This document shows, piece by piece, positions 40,413 to 52,859 of a DNA stretch of 64,000 bases (position 1 is its first letter; each line of letters begins with the position of its first letter). This stretch comes from Membranipora membranacea (taxonomy: Eukaryota; Bryozoa; Gymnolaemata; Cheilostomatida; Membraniporidae). A program made the position numbers and the translations under genes. The stretch lies in NCBI GenBank assembly GCA_914767715.1, contig OU612067.1:18417001-18481000 (forward strand), read 5' to 3'. The notes under the pieces were generated by a model. The model searched no databases. It was not told the DNA's origin and saw nothing but the letters and a program-made list of their open reading frames with translations.

Positions 40413-41528
40413 GTGTTTATCTCACTGAGTTGAGCATCTTGGTGAAAAAAATGCGCATTTTGAAAAAACTTTCAAATTTCAAACTGAAACACTTATTCAG
40501 ACTCAGCTTTTCGCTGCGAGTCTAATGGCGCAAATATCGGGACGATCGGACAAGAATTGGCGAAGTTATAGCGAAAAACGTCGCTAAAACGGACGAAAGT
40601 GTTTATCTCACTGAGTTGAGCATCTTGGTGAAAAAAATGCGCGTTTTGAAAAAACTTTCAAATTTCAAATTGAAACACTTATTCTGACTCAGTTTCTCGC
40701 TGCGAGTCTTTTGCCGCAAATATCGGGACGATCGGACAAAAATTGGCGAAGTTATAGCGAAAAAAGTCGTAAAATCGCGCGAAAGTGTTTATCTCACTGA
40801 GTTGAGCATCTTGGTGAAAAAAATGCGCGTTTTGAAAAAACTTTCAAATTTCAAATTGAAACACTTATTCTGACTCAGTTTCTCGCTGCGAGTCTTTTGC
40901 CGCAAATATCGGGACGATCGGACAAAAATTGGCGAAGTTATAGCGAAAAAAGTCGTAAAATCGCGCGAAAGTGTTTATCTCACTGAGTTGAGCATCTTGG
41001 TGAAAAAAATGCGCGTTTTGAAAAAACTTTCAAATTTCAAATTGAAACACTTATTCTGACTCAGTTTCTCGCTGCGAGTCTAATGGCGCAAATATCGGGA
41101 CGATCGGACAAGAATTGGCGAAGTTATAGCGAAAAACGTCGCTAAAACGGACGAAAGTGTTTATCTCACTGAGTTGAGCATCTTGGTGAAAAAAATGCGC
41201 GTTTTGAAAAAACTTTCAAATTTCAAATTGAAACACTTATTCTGACTCAGTTTCTCGCTGCGAGTCTTTTGCCGCAAATATCGGGACGATCGGACAAAAA
41301 TTGGCGAAGTTATAGCGAAAAAAGTCGTAAAATCGCGCGAAAGTGTTTATCTCACTGAGTTGAGCATCTTGGTGAAAAAAATGCGCGTTTTGAAAAAACT
41401 TTCAAATTTCAAATTGAAACACTTATTCTGACTCAGTTTCTCGCTGCGAGTCTTTTGCCGCAAATATCGGGACGATCGGACAAAAATTGGCGAAGTTATA
41501 GCGAAAAAAGTCGTTAAATCGCGCGAAA
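40413..41528 (+). repeat. Hexameric higher-order repeat (1116 bp)
   Basis: Order beta-alpha-alpha-gamma-alpha-alpha, beta to beta 40413 to 41529 = 1116 bp. It differs from the preceding pentamers by one additional alpha. The next beta, at 41529, has a unique 'cactgtgttg' in place of 'cactgagttg'. Confidence 0.87.
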
Positions 41529-43004
41529 GTGTTTATCTCACTGTGTTGAGCATCTTGGTGAAAAAAATGCGCATTTTGAAAAAACTTTCAAATTTCAAAC
41601 TGAAACACTTATTCAGACTCAGCTTTTCGCTGCGAGTCTAATGGCGCAAATATCGGGACGATCGGACAAGAATTGGCGAAGTTATAGCGAAAAACGTCGC
41701 TAAAACGGACGAAAGTGTTTATCTCACTGAGTTGAGCATCTTGGTGAAAAAAATGCGCGTTTTGAAAAAACTTTCAAATTTCAAATTGAAACACTTATTC
41801 TGACTCAGTTTCTCGCTGCGAGTCTTTTGCCGCAAATATCGGGACGATCGGACAAAAATTGGCGAAGTTATAGCGAAAAAAAGTCGTAAAATCGCGCGAA
41901 AGTGTTTATCTCACTGAGTTGAGCATCTTGGTGAAAAAAATGCGCGTTTTGAAAAAACTTTCAAACTTCAAATTGAAACACTTATTCTGACTCAGTTTCT
42001 CGCTGCGAGTCTTTTGCCGCAAATATCGGGACGATCGGACAAAAATTGGCGAAGTTATAGCGAAAAAAGTCGTAAAATCGCGCGAAAGTGTTTATCTCAC
42101 TGAGTTGAGCATCTTGGTGAAAAAAATGCGCATTTTGAAAAAACTTTCAAATTTCAAACTGAAACACTTATTCAGACTCAGCTTTTCGCTGCGAGTCTAA
42201 TGGCGCAAATATCGGGACGATCGGACAAGAATTGGCGAAGTTATAGCGAAAAACGTCGCTAAAACGGACGAAAGTGTTTATCTCACTGAGTTGAGCATCT
42301 TGGTGAAAAAAATGCGCGTTTTGAAAAAACTTTCAAATTTCAAATTGAAACACTTATTCTGACTCAGTTTCTCGCTGCGAGTCTTTTGCCGCAAATATCG
42401 GGACGATCGGACAAAAATTGGCGAAGTTATAGCGAAAAAAGTCGTAAAATCGCGCGAAAGTGTTTATCTCACTGAGTTGAGCATCTTGGTGAAAAAAATG
42501 CGCGTTTTGAAAAAACTTTCAAATTTCAAATTGAAACACTTATTCTGACTCAGTTTCTCGCTGCGAGTCTAATGGCGCAAATATCGGGACGATCGGACAA
42601 GAATTGGCGAAGTTATAGCGAAAAACGTCGCTAAAACGGACGAAAGTGTTTATCTCACTGAGTTGAGCATCTTGGTGAAAAAAATGCGCGTTTTGAAAAA
42701 ACTTTCAAATTTCAAATTGAAACACTTATTCTGACTCAGTTTCTCGCTGCGAGTCTTTTGCCGCAAATATCGGGACGATCGGACAAAAATTGGCGAAGTT
42801 ATAGCGAAAAAAGTCGTAAAATCGCGCGAAAGTGTTTATCTCACTGAGTTGAGCATCTTGGTGAAAAAAAATGCGCGTTTTGAAAAAACTTTCAAATTTC
42901 AAATTGAAACACTTATTCTGACTCAGTTTCTCGCTGCGAGTCTTTTGCCGCAAATATCGGGACGATCGGACAAAAATTGGCGAAGTTATAGCGAAAAAAG
43001 TCGT

Positions 43005-43030
43005 TAAATCGCGCGAAAGTTGAGCATCTT
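43005..43030 (+). repeat. 16-bp deletion inside a beta monomer
   Basis: The sequence reads 'gcgcgaaagttgagcatc'; the 16 bases normally between 'gaaag' and 'ttgag' are absent. This shifts the local repeat phase and gives one 170-bp spacing. The breakpoint is in the monomer segment that is repeatedly rearranged elsewhere. Confidence 0.93.
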
Positions 43031-43953
43031 GGTGAAAAAAAATGCGCATTTTGAAAAAACTTTCAAATTTCAAACTGAAACACTTATTCAGACTCAGCTT
43101 TTCGCTGCGAGTCTAATGGCGCAAATATCGGGACGATCGGACAAGAATTGGCGAAGTTATAGCGAAAAACGTCGCTAAAACGGACGAAAGTGTTTATCTC
43201 ACTGAGTTGAGCATCTTGGTGAAAAAAATGCGCGTTTTGAAAAAACTTTCAAATTTCAAATTGAAACACTTATTCTGACTCAGTTTCTCGCTGCGAGTCT
43301 TTTGCCGCAAATATCGGGACGATCGGACAAAAATTGGCGAAGTTATAGCGAAAAAAGTCGTAAAATCGCGCGAAAGTGTTTATCTCACTGAGTTGAGCAT
43401 CTTGGTGAAAAAAATGCGCGTTTTGAAAAAACTTTCAAATTTCAAATTGAAACACTTATTCTGACTCAGTTTCTCGCTGCGAGTCTTTTGCCGCAAATAT
43501 CGGGACGATCGGACAAAAATTGGCGAAGTTATAGCGAAAAAAGTCGTAAAATCGCGCGAAAGTGTTTATCTCACTGAGTTGAGCATCTTGGTGAATAAAA
43601 TGCGCGTTTTGAAAAAACTTTCAAATTTCAAATTGAAACACTTATTCTGACTCAGTTTCTCGCTGCGAGTCTTTTGCCGCAAATATCGGGACGATCGGAC
43701 AAAAATTGGCGAAGTTATAGCGAAAAAAGTCGTAAAATCGCGCGAAAGTGTTTATCTCACTGAGTTGAGCATCTTGGTGAAAAAAATGCGCATTTTGAAA
43801 AAACTTTCAAATTTCAAACTGAAACACTTATTCAGACTCAGCTTTTCGCTGCGAGTCTAATGGCGCAAATATCGGGACGATCGGACAAGAATTGGCGAAG
43901 TTATAGCGAAAAACGTCGCTAAAACGGACGAAAGTGTTTATCTCACTGAGTTG

Positions 43954-43959
43954 AGCAGC
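43954..43959 (+). repeat. 3-bp tandem duplication ('agcagc')
   Basis: Reads 'ttgagcagcatcttgg' where all other monomers have 'ttgagcatcttgg'. A small insertion at the same place in the monomer as the 18-bp duplication at 7665. Confidence 0.93.
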
Positions 43960-46900
43960 ATCTTGGTGAAAAAAAATGCGCGTTTTGAAAAAACTTTCAA
44001 ATTTCAAATTGAAACACTTATTCTGACTCAGTTTCTCGCTGCGAGTCTTTTGCCGCAAATATCGGGACGATCGGACAAAAATTGGCGAAGTTATAGCGAA
44101 AAAAGTCGTAAAATCGCGCGAAAGTGTTTATCTCACTGAGTTGAGCATCTTGGTGAAAAAAATGCGCGTTTTGAAAAAACTTTCAAATTTCAAATTGAAA
44201 CACTTATTCTGACTCAGTTTCTCGCTGCGAGTCTAATGGCGCAAATATCGGGACGATCGGACAAGAATTGGCGAAGTTATAGCGAAAAACGTCGCTAAAA
44301 CGGACGAAAGTGTTTATCTCACTGAGTTGAGCATCTTGGTGAAAAAAATGCGCGTTTTGAAAAAACTTTCAAATTTCAAATTGAAACACTTATTCTGACT
44401 CAGTTTCTCGCTGCGAGTCTTTTGCCGCAAATATCGGGGACGATCGGACAAAAATTGGCGAAGTTATAGCGAAAAAAAGTCGTAAAATCGCGCGAAAGTG
44501 TTTATCTCACTGAGTTGAGCATCTTGGTGAAAAAAATGCGCGTTTTGAAAAAACTTTCAAATTTCAAATTGAAACACTTATTCTGACTCAGTTTCTCGCT
44601 GCGAGTCTTTTGCCGCAAATATCGGGACGATCGGACAAAAATTGGCGAAGTTATAGCGAAAAAAGTCGTAAAATCGCGCGAAAGTGTTTATCTCACTGAG
44701 TTGAGCATCTTGGTGAAAAAAATGCGCATTTTGAAAAAACTTTCAAATTTCAAACTGAAACACTTATTCAGACTCAGCTTTTCGCTGCAAGTCTAATGGC
44801 GCAAATATCGGGACGATCGGACAAGAATTGGCGAAGTTATAGCGAAAAACGTCGCTAAAACGGACGAAAGTGTTTATCTCACTGAGTTGAGCATCTTGGT
44901 GAAAAAAATGCGCGTTTTGAAAAAACTTTCAAATTTCAAATTGAAACACTTATTCTGACTCAGTTTCTCGCTGCGAGTCTTTTGCCGCAAATATCGGGAC
45001 GATCGGACAAAAATTGGCGAAGTTATAGCGAAAAAAGTCGTAAAATCGCGCGAAAGTGTTTATCTCACTGAGTTGAGCATCTTGGTGAAAAAAATGCGCG
45101 TTTTGAAAAAACTTTCAAATTTCAAATTGAAACACTTATTCTGACTCAGTTTCTCGCTGCGAGTCTTTTGCCGCAAATATCGGGACGATCGGACAAAAAT
45201 TGGCGAAGTTATAGCGAAAAAAGTCGTAAAATCGCGCGAAAGTGTTTATCTCACTGAGTTGAGCATCTTGGTGAAAAAAAATGCGCATTTTGAAAAAAAC
45301 TTTCAAATTTCAAACTGAAACACTTATTCAGACTCAGCTTTTCGCTGCGAGTCTAATGGCGCAAATATCGGGACGATCGGACAAGAATTGGCGAAGTTAT
45401 AGCGAAAAACGTCGCTAAAACGGACGAAAGTGTTTATCTCACTGAGTTGAGCATCTTGGTGAAAAAAATGCGCGTTTTGAAAAAACTTTCAAATTTCAAA
45501 TTGAAACACTTATTCTGACTCAGTTTCTCGCTGCGAGTCTTTTGCCGCAAATATCGGGACGATCGGACAAAAATTGGCGAAGTTATAGCGAAAAAAGTCG
45601 TAAAATCGCGCGAAAGTGTTTATCTCACTGAGTTGAGCATCTTGGTGAAAAAAATGCGCGTTTTGAAAAAAACTTTCAAATTTCAAATTGAAACACTTAT
45701 TCTGACTCAGTTTCTCGCTGCGAGTCTTTTGCCGCAAATATCGGGACGATCGGACAAAAATTGGCGAAGTTATAGCGAAAAAAGTCGTAAAATCGCGCGA
45801 AAGTGTTTATCTCACTGAGTTGAGCATCTTGGTGAATAAAATGCGCGTTTTGAAAAAACTTTCAAATTTCAAATTGAAACACTTATTCTGACTCAGTTTC
45901 TCGCTGCGAGTCTTTTGCCGCAAATATCGGGACGATCGGACAAAAATTGGCGAAGTTATAGCGAAAAAAGTCGTAAAATCGCGCGAAAGTGTTTATCTCA
46001 CTGAGTTGAGCATCTTGGTGAAAAAAATGCGCATTTTGAAAAAACTTTCAATTTCAAACTGAAACACTTATTCAGACTCAGCTTTTCGCTGCGAGTCTAA
46101 TGGCGCAAATATCGGGACGATCGGACAAGAATTGGCGAAGTTATAGCGAAAAACGTCGCTAAAACGGACGAAAGTGTTTATCTCACTGAGTTGAGCATCT
46201 TGGTGAAAAAAATGCGCGTTTTGAAAAAACTTTCAAATTTCAAATTGAAACACTTATTCTGACTCAGTTTCTCGCTGCGAGTCTTTTGCCGCAAATATCG
46301 GGACGATCGGACAAAAATTGGCGAAGTTATAGCGAAAAAAGTCGTAAAATCGCGCGAAAGTGTTTATCTCACTGAGTTGAGCATCTTGGTGAAAAAAATG
46401 CGCGTTTTGAAAAAACTTTCAAATTTCAAATTGAAACACTTATTCTGACTCAGTTTCTCGCTGCGAGTCTAATGGCGCAAATATCGGGACGATCGGACAA
46501 GAATTGGCGAAGTTATAGCGAAAAACGTCGCTAAAACGGACGAAAGTGTTTATCTCACTGAGTTGAGCATCTTGGTGAAAAAAATGCGCGTTTTGAAAAA
46601 ACTTTCAAATTTCAAATTGAAACACTTATTCTGACTCAGTTTCTCGCTGCGAGTCTTTTGCCGCAAATATCGGGACGATCGGACAAAAATTGGCGAAGTT
46701 ATAGCGAAAAAAGTCGTAAAATCGCGCGAAAGTGTTTATCTCACTGAGTTGAGCATCTTGGTGAAAAAAATGCGCGTTTTGAAAAAACTTTCAAATTTCA
46801 AATTGAAACACTTATTCTGACTCAGTTTCTCGCTGCGAGTCTTTTGCCGCAAATATCGGGACGATCGGACAAAAATTGGCGAAGTTATAGCGAAAAAAGT

Positions 46901-46961
46901 CGTAAAATCGCGCGAAAGTGTTTATCTCACTGAGTTGAGCATCTTGGTGAAAAAAATGCGC

Positions 46962-47161
46962 NNNNNNNNNNNNNNNNNNNNNNNNNNNNNNNNNNNNNNN
47001 NNNNNNNNNNNNNNNNNNNNNNNNNNNNNNNNNNNNNNNNNNNNNNNNNNNNNNNNNNNNNNNNNNNNNNNNNNNNNNNNNNNNNNNNNNNNNNNNNNNN
47101 NNNNNNNNNNNNNNNNNNNNNNNNNNNNNNNNNNNNNNNNNNNNNNNNNNNNNNNNNNNNN
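46962..47161. other. Assembly gap, 200 N
   Basis: Exactly 200 N. The left side ends at monomer position 44 and the right side resumes at monomer position 148; 200 bases do not restore phase (the monomer starts on either side are offset by 97 bases). The homogeneous domain B ends and the diverged domain C begins exactly here. Confidence 0.99.
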
Positions 47162-48457
47162 GCGAATTTATAGCGAAAAAAGTCGTCATAACGCGCGAAA
47201 GTGTTTATCTCACTGAGTTGAAAAAAAATGCGGATTTTGAAAAAACTTTCAAATTTCAAATTGAAAACACATATTCAGGACTCAGCTTTTCGCTGCGAGT
47301 CTAATGGCGCATATATCGGGACGATCGGACTAGAATTGGCGAAGTAATAGCGAAAAATGTCGCTTAAACACGCGAAAGTGTTTCTCTCACTGAGTTGAGC
47401 ATCTTGGTGAAAAAAATGCGGATTTTGAAAAACTTTCAAATTTCAAACCGAAACACATATTCAGACTCAGCTTTGTGCTGCGATTCTTTTGCCGCTAATA
47501 TCAGGACGATCGGACGAAAATTTGGCAAAGTTATAGCGAAAAAAGTCGTCAAAACGCGCGAAAGTGTTTATCTCACTGAGTCATCTTGGTGAAAAAAAAT
47601 GCGGATTTAGAAAAAACTTTCAAATTTCAAATTTAAACACATATTCAGGACTCAGCTTTGCGCTGCGACTCTTTTGCGGCTAATATCGGGACGATCGGAC
47701 CAAAAATTGGCGAAGTAATAGCGAAAAAAGTTGTCAAAACGCGCGAAAGTGTTTATCTCACTGAGTTGAGCATCTTGGTGAAAAAAATGCGGATTTTGAA
47801 AAAAACTTTCAAATTTCAAATTGAAACACATATTCAGACTCAGCTTTTCGCTGCGAGTCTAATGGCGGCAAATATCGGGACGATCGGACTAGAATTGGCG
47901 AAGTAATAGCGAAAAATGTCGCTTAAACACGCGAAAGTGTTTCTCTTACTGAGTTGAGGCATCTTGGTGAAAAAAATGTGGATTTTGAAAAAACTTTCAA
48001 ATTTCAAACCGAAATACATATTCAGACTCAGCTTTGTGCTGCGATTCTTTTGCCGCTAATATCAGGACGATCGGACGAAAATTGGCAAAGTTATAGCGAA
48101 AAAAGTCGTCAAAACGGCGCGAAAGTGTTTATCTCACTGAGTCATCTTGGTGAAAAAAATGCAGATTTAGAAAAATCTTTCAAATTTTCAAATTTAAACA
48201 CATATTCAGACTCAGCTTTGCGCTGCGAATCTTTTGCGGCTAATATCGGGACGATCGGACAAAAATTGGCGAAGTAATAGCAAAAAAAGTCGTCAAAACG
48301 CGCGAAAAGTGTTTATCTCACTGAATTGAGCATCTTGGTGAAAAAAATGCGGATTTTGAAAAAAACTTTCAAATTTCAAATTGAAAACACATATTCAGAC
48401 TCAACTTTTCGCTGCGAGTCTAATGGCGCAAATATCGGGACGATCGGACAAAAATTG
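47162..48457 (+). repeat. Module P, copy 1 (7 monomers)
   Basis: Begins at 'gcgaatttatagcg', a variant that marks the start of each P module (47162, 48458, 51758, 55061, 56345, 59285 and 62756). The next P start is 1296 bp on. The monomer order includes the 12-bp deletion copy, the 'catatatcgg' copy, the 'gctttgtgctgcgattc' copy and the 'gtcatcttgg' copy. It has many extra single bases relative to the other P copies (for example 'ttgaaaacac', 'caggactc', 'ggcggcaa', 'gaggcatc'), possibly sequence error beside the gap. Confidence 0.82.
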
Positions 48458-49743
48458 GCGAATTTATAGCGAAAAAAGTCGTCATAACGCGCGAAAGTGT
48501 TTATCTCACTGAGTTGAAAAAAATGCGGATTTTGAAAAAACTTTCAAATTTCAAATTGAAACACATATTCAGGACTCAGCTTTTCGCTGCGAGTCTAATG
48601 GCGCATATATCGGGACGATCGGACTAGAATTGGCGAAGTAATAGCGAAAAATGTTGCTTAAACACGCGAAAGTGTTTCTCTCACTGAGTTGAGCATCTTG
48701 GTGAAAAAAATGCGGATTTTGAAAAAACTTTCAAATTTCAAACCGAAACACATATTCAGACTCAGCTTTGTGCTGCGATTCTTTTGCCGCTAATATCAGG
48801 ACGATCGAGACGAAAATTGGCAAAGTTATAGCGAAAAAAGTCGTCAAAACGCGCGAAAGTGTTTATCTCACTGAGTCATCTTGGTGAAAAAAATGCGGAT
48901 TTAGAAAAAACTTTCAAATTTCAAATTTAAACACATATTCAGACTCAGCTTTGCGCTGCGACTCTTTTGCGGCTAATATCGGGACGATCGGACAAAAATT
49001 GGCGAAGTAATAGCGAAAAAAGTTGTCAAAACGCGCGAAAGTGTTTATCTCACTGAGTTGAGCATCTTGGTGAAAAAAATGCGGATTTTGAAAAAAACTT
49101 TCAAATTTCAAATTGAAACACATATTCAGACTCAGCTTTTCGCTGCGAGTCTAATGGCGCAAATATCGGGACGATCGGACTAGAATTGGCGAAGTAATAG
49201 CGAAAAATGTCGCTTAAACACGCGAAAGTGTTTCTCTTACTGAGTTGAGCATCTTGGTGAAAAAAATGTGGATTTTGAAAAAACTTTCAAATTTCAAACC
49301 GAAATACATATTCAGACTCAGCTTTGTGCTGCAATTCTTTTGCCGCTAATATCAGGACGATCGGACGAAAATTGGCAAAGTTATAGCGAAAAAAGTCGTC
49401 AAAACGCGCGAAAGTGTTTATCTCACTGAGTCATCTTGGTGAAAAAAATGCAGATTTAGAAAAATCTTTCAAATTTCAAATTTAAACACATATTCAGACT
49501 CAGCTTTGCGCTGCGAATCTTTTGCGGCTAATATCGGGACGATCGGACAAAAATTGGCGAAGTAATAGCAAAAAAAGTCGTCAAAACGCGCGAAAGTGTT
49601 TATCTCACTGAATTGAGCATCTTGGTGAAAAAAATGCGGATTTTGAAAAAAACTTTCAAATTTCAAATTGAAACACATATTCAGACTCAACTTTTCGCTG
49701 CGAGTCTAATGGCGCAAATATCGGGACGATCGGACAAAAATTG
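48458..49743 (+). repeat. Module P, copy 2 (7 monomers)
   Basis: Tandem copy of the preceding module, about 1286 bp, with the same order of variant monomers and fewer single-base insertions. It joins module Q at 'gcgaagttatag' near 49744. Confidence 0.82.
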
Positions 49744-51757
49744 GCGAAGTTATAGCGAAAAAAGTCGTCATAACGCGCGAAAGTGTTAATCTCACTGAGT
49801 TGAAAAAAATGCGGATTTTGAAAAAACTTTCATATTTCAAACTGAAACACATATTCAGACTCAGCTTTGTGCTGCGAGTCTTTTGCTGCTAATATCGGGA
49901 AGATCGGAAAAAAATTGGCAAAGTTATAGCGAAAAAAGTCGTCAAAACGCGCGAAAGTGTTGATCTCAATGAGTCATCTTGGTGAAAAAAATGCGGATTT
50001 TGAAAAAACTTTCATATTTTAAACTGAAACACATATTCAGACTCAGTTTTTTGCTGCGAGTCAAATGGCGCAAATATCGGGACGATCGGACAAAAATTGG
50101 CGAAGTTATAGCGAAAAAAGTCGTAAAATCGCGCGAAAGTGTTTATCTCACTGAGTTGAGCATCTTGGTGAAAATAATGCGGATTTTGAATAAAACTTTC
50201 AAATTTCAAACTGAAACACATATTCAGACTTTGCTTTTCGCTGCGAGTCTAATTGCGCAATTATCGGGACGATCAGAGAAGAATTGGCGAAGTTATAGCG
50301 AAAAATATCGCTAAAATGTTTATCTCACTGAGTTGAGCATCTTGGTGAAAAAAATGCGGATTTTGAAAAAACTTTCAAATTTCAAACCGCAACACATATT
50401 CAGACTCAGCTTTTCGCTGCGAGTCTATTGGGACGATCGGACCAGCATTGGCGAAGTTATAGCGAAAAATGTCGCTTAAACGCGCGAAAGTGTTTATCTC
50501 ACTGAGTTGAGCATCTTGGTGAAAAGAATGCGGATTTAGAAAAATCTTTCAAATTTCAAATTTAAACACATATTCAGACTCAGCTTTGCGCTGCGAATCT
50601 TTTGCGGCTAATAACGGGACGATCGGACAAAAATTGGCGAAGTAATAGCGAAAAAAGTCGTCAAAACGCGCGAAAGTGTTTATCTCACTGAATTGAGCAT
50701 CTTGGTGAAAAAATTGCGGATTTTGAAAAAAAAACTTTCAAATTTCAAATTGAAACACATATTCAGACTCAAATTTTCGCTGCGAGTCTGATGGCACAAA
50801 TATCGGGACGATCGGACAAGAATTGGCGAAGTTATAGCGAAAAATGTCGCTAAAACGCGTGAAAGTGTTTATCTCACTGAGTTGAGCATCTTGGTGAAAA
50901 AAATGCGGATTTTGAAAAAACTTTCAAATTTCAAATTGAAACACTTATTCTGACTCAGTTTCTCGCTGCGAGTCTTTTGCCGCAAATATCGGGACGATCG
51001 GACAAAAATTGGCGAAGTTATAGCGAAAAAAAGTCGTCAAAACGCCCGAAAGTGTTTATCTCACTGAGTTGAGCATCTTGGTGAAAAAAATGCGCATTTT
51101 GAAAAAACTTTCAAATTTCAAATTGAAACACTTATTCTGACTCAGTTTCTCGCTGCGAGTCTTTAGCCGCAAATATCGGGACGATCGGACAAAAATTGGC
51201 GAAGTTATAGCGAAAGATGTCGCTAAAACGCGTGAAAGTGTTTATCTCACTGAGTTGAGCATCTTGGTGAAAAAAATGCGGATTTTGAAAAAACTTTCAA
51301 ATTTCAAATTTAAACACATATTCAGACTCAGCATTGCGCTGGGAATCTTTCGCCGCTAATATCAGGATGATCGGCCGAAAATTGGCAAAGTTATAGCGAA
51401 AAAAGTCGTCAAAACGCGCGAAAGTGTTTATTTCACTGAGTTGAGCATCTTGGTGAAAAAAATGCGGATTTTGAAAAAACTTTCATATTTCAAACTGAAA
51501 CACATATTCAGACTCAACTTTTCGCTGCGAGTCTAATGGCGCAAATATCAGGACGATCGGAAAAAGAATTGGCGAAGTTATAGCGAAAAATGTCGCTAAA
51601 ACGCGTGAAAGTGTTTATCTCACTGAGTTGAGCATCTTGGTGAAAAAAATGCGGATTTTGAAAAAACTTTCAAATTTCAAACCGAAACACATATTCAGAC
51701 TCATCTTTGCGCTGCGAGTCTTTTGCCGCTAATATAGGGACGATCGGACAAAAATTG
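49744..51757 (+). repeat. Module Q, copy 1 (about 11 monomers)
   Basis: Marked by 'catattttaaactg', 'gactttgctttt' (50227), the 12-bp deletion 'gtctattggg', 'aaattgcgg', and two B-like alpha monomers in tandem (about 50870-51240), the second with 'ctttagccgc'. Most of it is repeated 3302 bp downstream: 'gactttgc' at 50227 and 53529, and the next P start at 51758 and 55061. Confidence 0.82.
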
Positions 51758-52859
51758 GCGAATTTATAGCGAAAAAAGTCGTCATAACGCGCGAAAGTGT
51801 TTATCTCACTGAGTTGAAAAAAATGCGGATTTTGAAAAAACTTTCAAATTTCAAATTGAAACACATATTCAGACTCAGCTTTTCGCTGCGAGTCTAATGG
51901 CGCATATATCGGGACGATCGGACTAGAATTGGCGAAGTTATAGCGAAAAATGTCGCTTAAACACGCGAAAGTGTTTATCTCACTGAGTTGAGCATCTTGG
52001 TGAAAAAAATGCGGATTTTGAAAAAACTTTCATATTTCAAACTGAAACACATATTCAGACTCAACTTTTCGCTGCGACTCTTTTGCGGCTAATATCGGGA
52101 CGATCGGACAAAAATTGGCGAAGTAATAGCGAAAAATGTTGTCAAAACGCGCGAAAGTGTTTATCTCACTGAGTTGAGCATCTTGGTGAAAAAAATGCGG
52201 ATTTTGAAAAAAACTTTCAAATTTCAAATTGAAACACATATTCAGACTCAGCTTTTCGCTGCGAGTCTAATGGCGCAAATATCGGGACGATCGGACTAGA
52301 ATTGGCGAAGTAATAGCGAAAACTGTCGCTTAAACACGCGAAAGTGTTTCTCTCACTGAGTTGAGCATCTTGGTGAAAAAAATGTGGATTTTGAAAAAAC
52401 TTTCAAATTTCAAACCGAAATACATATTCAGACTCAGCTTTGTGCTGCGATTCTTTTGCCGCTAATATCAGGACGATCGGACGAAAATTGGCAAAGTTAT
52501 AACGAAAAAAGTCGTCAAAACGCGCAAAAGTGTTTATCTCACTGAGTCATCTTGGTGAAAAAAATGCAGATTTAGAAAAATCTTTCAAATTTCAAATTTA
52601 AACACATATTCAGAATCAGCTTTGCGCTGCGAATCTTTTGCGGCTAATATCGGGACAATCGGACAAAAATTGGCGAAGTAATAGCAAAAAAAGTCGTCAA
52701 AACGCGCGAAAGTGTTTATCTCACTGAATTGAGCATCTTGGTGAAAAAAATGCGGATTTTGAAAAAAACTTTCAAATTTCAAATTGAAACACATATTCAG
52801 ACTCAACTTTTCGCTGCGAGTCTAATGGCGCAAATATCGGGACGATCGGACAAAAATTG
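51758..52859 (+). repeat. Module P, copy 3, one monomer short
   Basis: Starts with the P marker 'gcgaatttatagcg' and ends where the next Q begins, 1102 bp, about 182 bp less than a full P. One monomer (near 52010-52100) begins like one P monomer and ends like the following one ('caacttttcgctgcgactc'), so two monomers are fused. Unequal exchange or a deletion between neighbouring monomers would give this. Confidence 0.8.

Larger units (their letters stand above)
6868..46961 (+). repeat. Satellite array, domain B (homogeneous, higher-order repeats)
   Basis: About 215 tandem monomers of 186 bp with very few differences. Three recurrent types are seen. Alpha: 'gcgcgtttt', 'caaattg', 'attctgactcagtttc', 'cttttgccgc', 'caaaaatt', 'gtcgtaaaatcgcgcg'. 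Beta: 'gcgcatttt', 'caaactg', 'attcagactcagctttt', 'ctaatggcgc', 'caagaatt', 'gtcgctaaaacggacg'. Gamma: alpha in its first half and beta from 'ctaatggcgc' onward. They are arranged in higher-order units of 2 (372 bp), 3 (558 bp), 5 (930 bp), 6 (1116 bp) and 7 (1302 bp) monomers, with no single unit length throughout. No inverted copies and no foreign insertion were seen. Such homogeneity is expected from recent unequal exchange or conversion. Confidence 0.97.

Noticed and set aside
1-46961. CRISPR-like array of regularly spaced repeats
   Set aside because: The whole 186-bp unit is conserved and there are no unique spacers between short repeats. This is tandem satellite DNA.
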